Below are positions 1 through 10,808 of a stretch of 64,000 nt of DNA, piece after piece. The notes below the pieces were generated by a model that had not been told where the DNA came from, made no database searches, and saw only the letters and a list, made by a program, of their open reading frames with translations. The position numbers and the translations under genes were made by a program. The stretch comes from Selaginella moellendorffii (taxonomy: Eukaryota; Streptophyta; Lycopodiopsida; Selaginellales; Selaginellaceae): the NCBI RefSeq assembly GCF_000143415.4, contig NW_003314339.1:727101-791100 (forward strand), written 5' to 3'. Every line of letters begins with the position of its first letter. Position 1 is the first letter of the stretch.

Positions 1-1
1 T

Positions 2-2677
2 AATCAAGAATTGGGCTGGGATGATATTGGAGTTGCGATTTTAGAGGTTGTTGACACAGAAGAAAACAGTCTGACTATTGGAAGCATTGTGCGGTGGAAA
101 TTGAGGCACTTAGTGTTTGAGAATGTGAAGGATTCACAATCAAACACCACTACAACTGATGACAGAACATCTCTTCATGGGAAAAGAAAGTACACCTTCC
201 TAAAGCGCAGCCAAAGGGATCTGAGCAACGAACCGAAAAGGCAGAAAATGGCGATGGAGGTTCGAATGGTCTCGACAGTTGCTTGTTGCAAGAGGAGGTG
301 CTGTCAACATGCTGATTGGGATGCTATTGAAGAGGAGAGAGCAAGATACAAGACATTGTCCTGGAAGGCAGCTCGCAATTTTGTGTATGAGGCATTACGG
401 TCATCTATTGATGCTTCAGAACATCAGGTGGGGGGCATGGTCTTCCAGAGGGGTTTGGTCTACATGAAGGCATGGAGAATCATTTATGGAGTCCCTCGAA
501 CCACATTCTACAGAATCAAAACTGAGTTCGAGGAACAAAGGGTTCAACAGGCAGTCCATGGGAACGACGGTACGCACAAAACCAGGGGTCATGTTGTATA
601 TGGAGAGGCAATCTTCAAGAGGTTTGTCGAGACATGTAGCGAGCAGCAACCACATAAAACCCGCCTCTTGGAAGATGGAACACGAGACACCCAACGAGTT
701 CTCCCTTCCATGTATACCAAGGGGGCCATATTGGAAGATGTGAATTGGGAACTCCAGAGTAATGGCTACAGGAAGCTGAGCCAATCTAGATTTAGTAGAT
801 TGTGGAGCAACAGGTTCAGGGATGTGAGTATAGGAAAGTACTCCAGCTTTTCAAAGTGTGACGAGTGCACTGCTATCAAAATGGCTTTGTTGAAGAATTC
901 TTGCAGCGCTCAAGAGCGAGAGACGTTGGTTAGAAGGCGGCTCGACCACAACATCGAGCAGAGAAGCTGCAGGACTGCATATTATCATAACAGGATTCTC
1001 TCCATGGAGAGACCTGACTCTTACCTCTGCATCATCCACGACAAAATGGACCAGAAAAAGACGTGCTTACCTCGACTCAATCCTGCCCCCAAGGCAATCT
1101 CTACATCCATGCAGCTGCCTGTGTCTCTGTTTGGCATAATCTCTCATGGGCATGGTGCCCAGAACTATGGGAACTTCTTTGTACCTCTATGGGGTGGCGG
1201 GGGTGCAAACATGATGATTGCGTCCCTAGCAAAACACTTAAGGTCTCTGCAAAGTGCGCAGACTGAGCTGAACGGCCAACCCTTGCATAAGGCCCTTGTC
1301 GATCGAACCCCATACAGGGTTCAGCTGGAGGAGGAGCAAAGGCTTGCAGTATTGCGTGGGGCCCCATGCCATCCCAGTGAATATGTTGGCTGTCAGATTG
1401 TAGGGTTATCACGTGAGGCCTCATGCCATTCCGACGAGGCTGGTCGCCCGGTGAATGCACAGCCTCATCCAAACGAAGCAGAATCTCAAGGAAGTTCTTG
1501 CGGCCGATGTGGCCTTCCACCCCATCTTCTGCTCCAAACAGACAATGCTGGCAGTGAGAACAACAACATGTACGTCTTCGCGTACTTGGCGATGCTTGTT
1601 GCCAAAGGCATATTTGAAACGGTTACACTTGGCTTTCTCATGGTTGGGCACACTCATGAAGACGTCGATGCCATGTTCAGTCACCTGGCAGAGTCCCTCT
1701 GGCGATCCAATGTCCTCACCCTCCCACAACTCTACGATGAATTCCAAAACTGCATCAAAGGCACTGTTGAAGCTGCACTTCTGACAGAGGTTCCAGACTT
1801 TAAGGGGTTTGTAAGAGGCTACATCAGGGACGGATCCGAAACGCTGATTGGCCACTCCAAGCCTCTTCAGTTTCATTTCAGCATGTGTGACGGTGCTGCA
1901 GTGATGAGGTACAAGATGAGAGAATGGGACACAGTGTGGCTGCCAGTGGACGGCATTGAACTCTTCAAGAGAGATCCCATAATTGGGGAACCTATGATTC
2001 CTCAGGGTTCCCCACGGCCGATGCACCCGGATGGACTCAAAGACCAGGAAAGTATAGTGGCCGGGATTAGACAGCATATTGCCTTCTGGAAGAGGGGGTT
2101 GGTGTTTGGTGGAGAATCTTATTTTCAGAGGTGCAAGCCTTTGCTCGAATACTGGGAGAAGATTATATCTGCTATCCAAAATGGGCCGGTTGTATATGAA
2201 GAGTTGGAAGAGTCCTTTTGGCCAGAACCCAGAGCACCAGATAGTAGCGGAACAATGCCCTTTGGAAATGCAGTGACAGATAACGATGTTGAGGATCACT
2301 ATTGTGGGCCGAGGAACAAGAAGCCGGATTTAGCATTCAATCCAGTACAGGTCTGCAAAGGAATGGTCGTGCTTGTCAGACCCAGTAATAAAAAACAAAT
2401 GATATGGGTGGGGCGCTGCATCACTGATGTAGAGGAGGACGCAGAAACTAACTCCTTCAATGTAACTGTGGAGTGTTTCAAGCCAAGTTCCGGATATACG
2501 AAGGATTACCTAGAAAAGAGATGGGTGCTGAATCCAAGGGATCCCAGCATGAGCATATCAGTGGATAATGTTGTGCATGGTTGGATGCGGAAGCAGAGTG
2601 CCACCATCACCTTGCCAGACCATGCAAGAGATGCAGCAGGAGCATTCATAACCCGGGTTCAAGGTGAGATTCATTAA
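2..2677 (+). CDS. DUF7869-type RNase-H-like transposase, copy A (5' partial)
   Basis: Reading frame open from the left edge; it lacks about the first 131 residues of the 1,022-residue copy B protein and matches it closely after that. An HTH-like stretch (VPRTTFYRIKTEF) lies near base 491. Three acidic clusters typical of an RNase-H/DDE-like fold follow: IHDKMDQ near 1031, QTDNAGSEN near 1535 and GHTHEDVDAMF near 1646. The DUF7869 assignment rests on the last two motifs and their spacing, from memory of the family. The reading ends HSTOP at 2675, but a GT donor at 2664 and an AG at 2715 suggest splicing to a downstream acidic exon. Two 22-bp palindromes lie inside the frame (1351-1372, 1408-1430). 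No nonsense codon is visible. A transposase role is inferred from position inside inverted repeats. Confidence 0.75.
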   Translation, partial: NQELGWDDIGVAILEVVDTEENSLTIGSIVRWKLRHLVFENVKDSQSNTTTTDDRTSLHGKRKYTFLKRSQRDLSNEPKRQKMAMEVRMVSTVACCKRRCCQHADWDAIEEERARYKTLSWKAARNFVYEALRSSIDASEHQVGGMVFQRGLVYMKAWRIIYGVPRTTFYRIKTEFEEQRVQQAVHGNDGTHKTRGHVVYGEAIFKRFVETCSEQQPHKTRLLEDGTRDTQRVLPSMYTKGAILEDVNWELQSNGYRKLSQSRFSRLWSNRFRDVSIGKYSSFSKCDECTAIKMALLKNSCSAQERETLVRRRLDHNIEQRSCRTAYYHNRILSMERPDSYLCIIHDKMDQKKTCLPRLNPAPKAISTSMQLPVSLFGIISHGHGAQNYGNFFVPLWGGGGANMMIASLAKHLRSLQSAQTELNGQPLHKALVDRTPYRVQLEEEQRLAVLRGAPCHPSEYVGCQIVGLSREASCHSDEAGRPVNAQPHPNEAESQGSSCGRCGLPPHLLLQTDNAGSENNNMYVFAYLAMLVAKGIFETVTLGFLMVGHTHEDVDAMFSHLAESLWRSNVLTLPQLYDEFQNCIKGTVEAALLTEVPDFKGFVRGYIRDGSETLIGHSKPLQFHFSMCDGAAVMRYKMREWDTVWLPVDGIELFKRDPIIGEPMIPQGSPRPMHPDGLKDQESIVAGIRQHIAFWKRGLVFGGESYFQRCKPLLEYWEKIISAIQNGPVVYEELEESFWPEPRAPDSSGTMPFGNAVTDNDVEDHYCGPRNKKPDLAFNPVQVCKGMVVLVRPSNKKQMIWVGRCITDVEEDAETNSFNVTVECFKPSSGYTKDYLEKRWVLNPRDPSMSISVDNVVHGWMRKQSATITLPDHARDAAGAFITRVQGEIH

Positions 2678-3390
2678 TATTCCTTTACTAAGTTTCTAAT
2701 GTATTTTATTTCAAGGTGAACAATCCGAATCTGAATCAGAGGAGGTGTGATGGCATGTGGCCTTACGCCATTCCTAGGTGAGATGATACAAATAAAAGGT
2801 ATAAATTCTTAGTTGTTCTAGCAAATCTTACTTAAAGTTTAAGGTGAACAAGTCGAATATAAATTCATCGGATTGTTATAACAAATTGCGAGGTGATGGC
2901 ATGAGGCGATACGCCATTTAAGAGTGGTAGCCATTCCTATATAAGGTGAGTGAAATATTTATTAGAAATACCTCATTCAATTGTGCACTTCTAAGTCTTG
3001 GTCCACTCAGTACTGTTTGCATGTTTTTATTTTAATTCTTTCTCTAAAATGTTATTTAGCATGTGGCTTCATGCCATTGCTCTCCACAATCATGCATTGA
3101 ATTTTTCTATCCTTGCATAATACTTCTCCATATATATAGCATGTGCGCACATGTGATATGGTTCATTAGGCCTAATATAGTGTGTGAGGTAAAACAAAGA
3201 TGATGTGACATATGCATTTACCAATCACACGTGCATAAATCTAATAATATGGTGTGTGGCCCATATTAATGGCATATAAACCCATATTATGGGCTTACGT
3301 GCTTTATGTACCATCATTCCCTTGCAGCGTGTGTGTTGGTTTCCTTTTATAACACAACGAACTCCATATTTTAGGGTGAAGAGCGTTCTC
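2664..3390 (+). other. 3' region of the transposase gene: putative small exons, introns and palindromes
   Basis: A probable intron 2664-2715 (GTGAGA...TTTCAAG) is followed by a 29-nt exon-like piece (GTGAACAATCCGAATC...) that continues the frame with a Glu/Ser-rich tail. A second similar piece (GTGAACAAGTCGAAT...) lies near 2841-2889. Each is followed at once by GTG plus a 22-bp palindrome (about 2750-2772 and 2895-2917); a third palindrome lies near 3058-3079. Copy B lacks about 430 bp equivalent to 2746-3174, while copy C keeps it. Exon calls are inference from splice signals and frame only. Confidence 0.4.
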
Positions 3391-3648
3391 ATGGCAAGCA
3401 CAAAATCTGTAAGTGAGGCAGAAAAGGAGACGGACAAGGAGATACGTGAAGATGTAGAATATATAAGTCTTCCAAACTCCCCGTACTATACTCCAGGTGA
3501 TCATTTTTCTGAACAAACGGCAACATTAACAACTATCGAGAACGCCCCAGTAACGTCAGAGACAACAATCCAAAGCAAAACAACTGACCCGGAGAAGGAT
3601 GATAGTACCGCTGAGAGTACCAAAAAGGAGGTGTCCACTAGCGCTTAG
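3391..3648 (+). CDS. Conserved 85-residue Ser/Thr/Glu-rich ORF, copy A
   Basis: An ATG-started frame of 85 residues (MASTKSVSEAEKE...), hydrophilic and rich in Thr, Ser, Glu and Lys, with no domain I recognise. It occurs nearly unchanged in copies B (11445-11702) and C (40640-40897). It lies on the same strand as and downstream of the transposase gene. A polypyrimidine-AG (CCATATTTTAG) sits shortly before the ATG, so it may be the last exon of the transposase gene rather than a separate gene. Function unknown. Confidence 0.4.
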   Translation: MASTKSVSEAEKETDKEIREDVEYISLPNSPYYTPGDHFSEQTATLTTIENAPVTSETTIQSKTTDPEKDDSTAESTKKEVSTSA

Positions 3649-4282
3649 GCTTATAATGGCGTGTGCCCTCATGCCATTTACTTGATCACCAAATACCTTT
3701 TTCCCTTTGCACTAGTATATCTTAATACCGGTCTGAGAAATAGAATGGCATGTGCCCTCAGGCCTTTTACTAAATCACCTTTGAAAGAAATGCAAGCCTC
3801 TATGTCATAAAAAAAAGGTACTAGAGAAATTCCTTAATAATATGAATGTTATTTAGTTTCATGAAAATACACTAAGGGTCAAATGAGTTAAATGACTTCT
3901 CCAGACTAGCAATGCCTCTTGCTACACCTTCACAATTAGATTCGTTAGAAAAAGATAACATTGAATAATATCTAAATGTTCTCACCATTAAGTTATATGT
4001 CTGGCTAATAGGAATGACGTTCATCTTGGAAAGCTCACCACACGCTCAATGAACAAACAAATAGTGTGTGCGCGCATGCCATCGCTCTTCTTTAGCTTTA
4101 GATTTGACTTGTTCACCTTGACAATGAGATTTATTATACAACCAGATGGACACAGTCTGGACATAAAGTCACCGCACTAGTCACCATGCCCCAGATATGT
4201 CTAGCCCCTGGACAAAAAACATATAATTTCACGTCATTTTCAAATACTTGAAAATTTGTACCTAGTCCCATTTTACTGAATA
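3649..4282. other. T13 subterminal non-coding region, copy A
   Basis: No gene seen. It holds palindromes near 3656-3677 and a degenerate one near 3744-3765. A further GTGAACAAG module with a palindrome half lies on the minus strand at about 4064-4120. The AT-rich terminal 200 bp matches copies B and C. Confidence 0.6.
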
Positions 4283-4306
4283 AATCCCACTTTAACGAAA
4301 TAGAGC

Positions 4307-5514
4307 ATCACTTGAGGGCACCATCATCCTCTGTTCGATTTCATGCCACCTTTGGGCACTGAGTTCCAGTTATCATATTGTGTGCTAGGGCTATCCATGG
4401 CCCTATCTTTTGGCTACTTTGCCACTCCCTCACCGTGAGCTTTTACTTTGCCAAATTGGAGCACTTAGGAATCCATCCTTGGAAGTCCACTTCCTTTCCC
4501 ACAAGCCGTTAGCATCAAACACATTAGTGTTCCTTAGCTAACTTTGCCATTTGGATCCCTTCCATTAAATTCCATGGCCCAAACTTGGCCACTAGTCCTT
4601 TGCTCCTATCCTTGATTGTTGCACCCAGCAACATAGGATCGCTACCTCCATTTTTTAGGTATCCTTTCGGTTCCATAGCAAAGACTCTTCTTTACCAAGT
4701 CCAGAGGATGTTCACCCCTAGTACGTCTCTTTAGCATCTTCTGCTATGGGCTCCATCCACGGCCCAACTTCGTGACCCTCCCATGAGTCTCTTATAGAGA
4801 CTACTTTCCTTGGACTCACTATGCCATCGCACGGACATAGTTTATTTCCCTTAGGTGCTCTTCCCACTTGGTCATCATGACCAAGCCACACCACCTTAAA
4901 CAGTTCAATTTCAACATTTTGAACCAGGAACTTCATTCCTTAGCCAACCAAGGACCTTGTCCTTATTTGGCCATACGATCACCTAGTGATCTCACCTTGG
5001 CACCTTAACAGAGTTGCCAAGAGGTACTTGGTCTTCTAGACCTTCAAATTGTTGACTATAACCCCGGGGGCATCCCCCACACTTGGCGGTGCACCCAAGC
5101 CAGCCCTTACGGCCAAGGGTCCATAGCAACTGAGATTAGGTGTCCCCATCTCACTCACCACGTCCTTGGTGCCATTTGCACCAAAGCGTTCAAGTTAGAT
5201 ATGCCGAGCTTTCACACTAAGCAATCTAACCATGCATCACGACTCCGAGGCATCCCTCGCTTGGCGGTGTGCCCAAACCAGTCTCCACACTGAGAGTCCA
5301 TGACCACCGAAATATGAGTGTCCTCATATTCCAAACCATCACCACGCCCTAGTGATTTGGGACTTGAACCCAAGCACTAGAGGGTCGGGACTCGAACCCA
5401 ACCTCCGTATATGCATCTATGGACGGCATCACCCAGGATGCCTGGCGTGACTCCCCACGCCGGTGCACCAACTTATACTCAAAGCGTGTTATAGATCACA
5501 GCTTAGGAACCTAG
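4307..5514 (-). mobile_element. LTR-E family internal region, fragment
   Basis: Non-coding sequence about 95% alike by eye to 35630-36810. No gag or pol frame is present. The family's sense strand is inferred to be minus from the primer-site orientation at 27806-27820. A tRNA-like T-arm (GGTTGGGTTCGAGTCC on the minus strand, about 5380-5400) is embedded. The fragment ends in CCTAG (5510-5514), the left target duplication of the next insertion. Confidence 0.6.
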
Positions 5515-6454
5515 TGTAAGAGACTAATTTTTCCATTCTACTTTAGTCACTTAACCACACCTCCGACCACTTGGAGGAGTCTCATTCACAACCTCCATAA
5601 GCCCAACTCAGGACTTGGGGCTTGCTAGCCCCAAGAATGGCATCCATGCCACTTAACCTTAGCACTTGGTCCAAGTGCTCCACGTGTCCGATCCTATGAT
5701 CGACACCCCAAGGTACCACTGACATATCAGCCCGTTACGCTAAGGCCATGCCCATTTACCTTGGTCACACTAGTGGTCCAACACCACCTACATTTCAATC
5801 CCGTCTCTCAAAGACTGGGTCATCCATCCATGAGTGGTCATCCCAGATCCACTCCTTAACATCCTTAGGATGCCTACAGACATGGGGAATAGCCTTCCCC
5901 AATATCTCTGTTTCGGTCCCCACCAAGTCCCTTTCTGTCCTTGGCTGTGTTCGCCAACACTGCCACTGGATTGAGGCCCACCGGCCCGACCACTAAGTCC
6001 CACTATCCTCTAGGACTTCCTCACTGTGTGACTGTGTCCTTGGTCACCACACCGGAGGGCTACCCCTCTTCCTTTCCACAGTCTGGGACTTTGGGACACC
6101 ATTTCGGAACACCGTGGCCTTACGCAAGCCTCATGGGTACTCTCCCCGCCTTTTGTCTTTAGGTGCTCTAGCCATGGGCTTAGAGCGAGGTTCCATTGAG
6201 CCACACCAGGTATCCAAGTAGGTAGTGCCACCCACACTTGGACTGGGAGCATCGGCCAGTCGATCTCTCGGGGGAACTAGAGCCGGCTCTTGAACACTTC
6301 ACCAAGCTACCCCACTTGTCGGTCCGTGTTCACTCTAGTCTTGGACTTCCCAGTGGGCAGCTCATCACCCAACACTGGGTCCGGCCTTCCTGGGCCAAAC
6401 TGGCCTTTCCTGGCCAAACTGGCTCCACTGCAGTCCTCCCCCCTTACTATACTT

Positions 6455-6554
6455 NNNNNNNNNNNNNNNNNNNNNNNNNNNNNNNNNNNNNNNNNNNNNN
6501 NNNNNNNNNNNNNNNNNNNNNNNNNNNNNNNNNNNNNNNNNNNNNNNNNNNNNN
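6455..6554. other. Assembly gap of 100 N
   Basis: One hundred N characters inside the LTR, directly beside the CTCGGA minisatellite. The repeat probably stopped assembly, so the true length is unknown. Confidence 0.99.
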
Positions 6555-6634
6555 GGACTCGGACTCGGATTCGGACTCGGCCTCGGGCTCGGGCTCGGTC
6601 CCGGCCTCGGCCTCGGTCTCGGTCTCGGTCCCGA

Positions 6635-6666
<32 letters not shown>

Positions 6667-6708
6667 CCGGTCTCGGTCTCGACTTCGGACTCCATCTCGG
6701 ACTCCATC
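6555..6708. repeat. (CTCGGA/CTCGGT)n minisatellite inside LTR-E
   Basis: Hexamer tandem array grading from CTCGGA to CTCGGT units, then ACTCCATCTCGG units. The same array recurs in every LTR-E copy (24767-25150, 28700-29210, 30955-31500, 32380-32665, 34466-34960, 48905-49465). It produces long open frames on both strands that are not genes. Confidence 0.9.
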
Positions 6709-7667
6709 CAGTGGCAGTGTTGGCAAACACGGCCAGGGGCAGAAAGGGACTTAGTGGGGACTGACAGAGGGATATTGGGGAAGGCTATTCCCCTTGTCGG
6801 TGGGCATCCTAAGGATGCTAAGGAGTGGATCTGAGATGACCACTCACGGATAGTTTGCTTTGTCTTGGAGAGCCAAGACGGTGATGCAAGTGGTATTGGA
6901 CTACCAGTGTGGCAAAGGTGATTGGGCATGGCCTTAGCGTAACGGGCTGCTATGTCGGTGGTACCTTTGAGTGTCGGTCATGGGATCGGACACGTGGAGC
7001 ACTTGGACCGAGTGCAAATGTTGAGTGGCATGGATGCCATTCTCGGGGCTAGCAAGTCCCAAGTCCTGGATTGGACTTATGGAGGTTGTGAATGAGACTC
7101 CTCCAAGTGGTCAGAGGTGTGGTTAAGTGACTAAAGTAGAATGGAAAATTTAGTCGCTTACAGCTTGTTCCTCGAGCACTTCGTTGGGAGTTCCACTCCC
7201 GCTCTTGACTTTTCAAGTCAGAGCTTTTGGTCCAAACGTGTTACCCTCGTTTGGCTCTCGCTTCGGCCACTACCATGTGGCGCCCTTCCGGCTCCACTTT
7301 GGGGCCTAGGGATTTTGTGTCTCACAACTCCACCACCCATAGACGAAGTTCGATGTCCTCATCGAACGGTAAACCATTTTATACTTCGCAGTGTGGAAAT
7401 CCTTCCCACTTCACATGGAACTCTCTCACCTCGCGTCCTTGTCGCTTGCTCTTGCGCGCATTGAGGATGGCCTCGACTTCGTATTCCTCCTCCCCTTGGA
7501 TAACCTCAGGTAAAGGTCTTACTTGGTCCTTGCGAAGCGGATCCTCAAAATACGGCTTGAGTAAGTTCACGTGGAACACGGGATGCATCTTCCCCATCTC
7601 TCGAGGAAGTCGGAGACGGTAAGCCACTTTACCGATTCGAGCCTCAATCTCGTAAGGCCCCGCGAAC

Positions 7668-7719
7668 CTGCTTAAGGAACTCAAGATCAATTCATTTACA
7701 GGAATACATGCATTTTTAC
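7668..7719 (-). other. 52-nt GT-AG intron between integrase and chromodomain
   Basis: On the minus strand it begins GTAAAAATGC and ends TTAAGCAG. Removing it restores the frame between LTQR and FAGPYEIE, the usual junction of the integrase C-terminal part. The other copy has the same intron at 55262-55313, ending TAG. Confidence 0.75.
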
Positions 7720-8137
7720 CTTTGGGTCAACTTCCGGCTGATCCCACTTGGTAGCCTGAGGTTCTTGGTGTTCAGCCACACATTCTCCCCAACTTGGAAC
7801 TCCACATCTCGACGCTTTTGGTTCGCGTACTTAGTTTGCCTTTGTTGAGCCCGTTCCAAGGAATCCCTCACTAGATTCCAAATGTTGAGTCTTTCCGCCG
7901 TGAATGCCTCCACTGCGGGTAACTCTCCATGATACTCGGCCACGCCGAGTTCCACAGGACCTTCAATAGCTTGCCCATTGATGACTTCCCATGGACTCAC
8001 CCCGATGCTCGAATGTGGTGAGTTGTTATAACACATTTCCGCAAGTCCCAAATGACTTACCCAGTCGGTCTGGTCTCCCGAGACATAGCACCGCAAATAA
8101 TCCTCCAGCTGCCTATTCACCCTTTCCGTTTGTCCGT

Positions 8138-8184
8138 CTGTCAAGAAGTGTTAGTGCCATCAATCTTGACTCAATACCCTTTAC
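8138..8184 (-). other. 47-nt GT-AG intron in the integrase core
   Basis: On the minus strand it begins GTAAAGGG and ends TTGACAG, with a branch-point-like CACTAAC 18 nt before the end. Removing it joins the conserved HPQT to DGQTERVN exactly. Its length is not a multiple of three, so without splicing the integrase is frameshifted. The equivalent in the second copy (54798-54843) lies at the same place but ends AA instead of AG. Confidence 0.75.
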
Positions 8185-10784
8185 CTGTCTGTGGGTGATA
8201 GGCTGTGCTGAATTTCAACTTGGTGCGATACTGTTCTAGGAGTGTCCTCCAGAACCTACTGGTGAAGATCTTATCTCGATCTGAGATAATCTCTTCCGGC
8301 CTTCCCCGCACTCGAACCACTTGTTCGAAGAACAGCCTCGCCACACCTTCCGCATCCACATCCGTTGTGGTGGGTATGAAATGTGCCATCTTTGAAAATC
8401 GGTCCACCACCACGAATATCGCATCGAACCCCTCGCTTGGGGGTAGTCCCGTGATGAAGTCCATCGTGAGACATTTCCACGGACGATCTGGAATGGGGAT
8501 GCTTTGCAACAAGCCCCCACTAGCCTTCGTCACGGCTTTGACCTGCTGACATGTTGGACATGTCTTTACATAGTCTTGGACGTCCTTAGCCATATCTGGC
8601 CAGTGATACTTCCTTTTGAGTAAGCCCATCGTCTTGGGCACTCCGCCGTGTCCCGCGAGAGGTCCGTCATGACACTCTTCCAAGGCTACTTTCCTTAGTT
8701 CCCCTTCTGGAACATACACCCTCGTTTGCTTGTAATATATGAGTCCGTTGCGTTCCGCATAGCCCGTTTTCTCTTCCGTTGGCAGCTCACCTCTCTGGTG
8801 AGCTTCCCGCGCCTCCAGATTCCTCAGCAACACTTCTTGTGCTAGACCATCACTCTCGTATGCAGTCCGCACATCGTCCCAAAAGGTTGCTGTCGCGCTA
8901 GATATCGCCAACTTCAAGCTCGCTTTTCGACTTAGCGCATCTGCCACGATGTTGCTCTTCCCAGGCTTGTACAGGATCTCGCAATCAAACTCAGCCAAAG
9001 CATTGGCCCACCGACCTTGTTTTCCCCTTAGGTCGGGCTGTGACAAGAAGTGTTTCGTTGCCACATTGTCCGTGTAAACCTTGAAGTGTCTCCCAAGGTA
9101 GTGTCGCCACTCCTTGAGCGCCTTGACCACCGCAAACAATTCCTTCTCGTGGGCAGGCCACTTCCGTTGAGCCTTGTCCAGCTTCTTCGAGAAGAACGCT
9201 ACTGGATGGTTGTCTTGCTTCAAAACTGCGCCCAACGCAAAGTCCGAAGCATCCGTGTCTACCTCAAAGTCCTTACCGAAGTCCGGTAATGCCAACACGG
9301 GAGCCTTCCTCAATTTCCCTTTGAGGTGGACGAATGCCGCCTCGCATTCCGCTGTCCATACCATCTTCCCTTTTCCTGTTTGGTCCGTTAAGGGCAAGGC
9401 TACTCTCGAATAGTGTCTGATAAACTTTCGATAGTAGTTGCATAGCCCCAAGAATGCCCTCAACTCATGTACATTCGATGGTCGCTCCCATTCTTGGATC
9501 GCTTGGACCTTTTCCGGGTCCACCTTGAGCCCGTCCTGACCCACCACATGCCCGAGAAACTTTACCTCTTGTTGAGCAAAGTCACATTTGCTCTCTTTAG
9601 CATACAGTTTGTGTTCCCTTAGTTTCTCAAACACCTTCGCCAAGTGTTCGGCATGCTCCTCTAGCGTCTCGCTATAGATCAGGATGTCGTCAATATAGAC
9701 GACCACGAAGCGATCCAGATAGGGTACAAAGATGTGGTTCATCAACGCCGAAAACGTTGCCGGCGCATTGCACAGCCCAAAGGGCATCACCAGAAACTCA
9801 AAGCTCCCATACCTCGTTCGACAGGTTGTCTTCTCGACATCTTCCTCAGCTACCCTGATCTGGTAGTATCCTGACCTTAGGTCAATCCTCGAGAAGTATT
9901 TTGCCTTTCCCAACCTATCGAACAGGTCCTCGATCCTGGGCAAAGGGTACTTGTTCTTCTTGGTATACTTGTTGAGCAACCGGTAGTCTATGCACATGCG
10001 CATAGATCCATCTTTCTTTTTCACAAATAGCACCGGCGCCCCATACGGCGACTTGCTCAACCTAACATACCCTTTGTCCACCAACTCCTCTAGTTGGCTT
10101 TTGAGCTCCTTGAGTTCTTTTTCGTTCAATCGATAGGGTGGACGAACCACCGCCTCAGCACCCTCGACCAGCTCAATCTTATGTTCTATTGGTCGTGCGG
10201 GGGGCAACCCCGCCGGTAGCTCCTCCGGCATCGTATCCTGGAATTGGTCCAGCACCTGCTGGATCACTAAAGGTACTTCTTCCATTCTTGTCTTTTTGTC
10301 ACTCTTCACCGAGAGTAAGCACAAAAAGGCTGCCTTAGTTCCTTTAGTGAGTTGTCCTCTCGTGGACACCAAGTTTAAGCATGACTCTTTGGCCTTGCTT
10401 TGCCCTACCTTTAGATCCTGGGCCTCCACCCTAGATCTTTTTCCTTGGGCATTCGCCAATACCACAAGGTTCCTACCTTGTCCATGCAGGGCTACCACGA
10501 ACCGATTAAACCAATCCATTCCGAAGATCATGTCAAATCCCGCCATGTCCAAGACGGTGAAATTCATGTCTACTTTCCATGTCCCTACTTCGACTCTCGC
10601 TTGTCGAAGTACCTCATCGGTGCTTTGGCTACCTTGAACAAACTCTATAGTCCTTGGTTCGCCTAGCCGCTGCACCGTTAGTCCGGCTTGCCGGACTATG
10701 TCTGCAGCCACAAAATTATCTGAAGCACCCGTGTCAATAAGGATCTTAACACAGCTACCTCCGAGCTTCCCTCGGAGGGCTAGT

Positions 10785-10808
10785 AAGCTCTATTTCGTTA
10801 AAGTGGGA
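10785..10808 (+). repeat. T13 terminal inverted repeat (transposase side), copy B
   Basis: AAGCTCTATTTCG...AAAGTGGGA, identical over 24 bp to the reverse complement of 23966-23989. After it the two ends diverge (TTTATTCAG here, ATTGTCATT at the other end). Confidence 0.9.

Larger units (their letters stand above)
1..4306 (+). mobile_element. T13 DNA transposon, copy A (right part only)
   Basis: This is the DUF7869-gene side of the T13 transposon; the rest lies off the left edge. It matches copy B (in reverse) from the transposase gene to the terminus. The terminus at about 4283-4306 reads ...CCCACTTTAACGAAATAGAGC, the inverted-repeat end, but the last two T bases seen in copies B and C are absent. 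The flank is internal DNA of the LTR-E family (same sequence near 35630), so the end abuts another repeat. No target duplication can be checked because the other end is outside the window. Confidence 0.85.
5515..7326 (-). repeat. LTR-E long terminal repeat with inverted segment and gap
   Basis: Begins TGTAAG and ends TCTCACA (TG...CA). The segment of about 6709-7162 is in the opposite orientation: it is the reverse complement of the LTR's own outer part and ends TTAGTCGCTTACA at 7162. The last 165 bp then return to the original orientation. A 100-N gap and a (CTCGGA)n tract lie just left of the inverted piece. Confidence 0.65.
7379..10784 (-). pseudogene. pol: Ty3/gypsy chromovirus pol (protease to chromodomain), truncated at both ends
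   Basis: Best-preserved pol in the window. Read on the minus strand: protease DTGAS near 10735; reverse transcriptase with YIDD near 9695; RNase H with TDASDFALG near 9250; integrase HHCC zinc motif ([11 protein letters not shown]...CPTCQQ) near 8550-8680; integrase Asp residues in MDF and SDRD near 8460 and 8280; then the Glu region and a chromodomain beginning EYEVEAIL near 7480. Two GT-AG introns (8138-8184 and 7668-7719) explain the frame changes. There is no internal stop. The chromodomain is cut at 7379, where LTR-E internal DNA begins. The 5' side stops at 10784, where T13 copy B is inserted, so gag is missing. Reverse transcription and chromatin-targeted integration are family functions. 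Confidence 0.9.

Noticed and set aside
1421-2299. 292-codon open frame on the minus strand inside the transposase gene (also 12369-13247)
   Set aside because: It lies wholly antisense to the DUF7869 frame, which carries the recognisable motifs, and shows no domain of its own.
5515-7162. A foldback transposon with long inverted arms (TGTAAG...CTTACA)
   Set aside because: The arms are pieces of the same LTR in opposite orientation; intact LTR-E copies with 5-bp duplications (47907-49703, 29949-31736) show the real ends are TGTAAG...TCTCACA.
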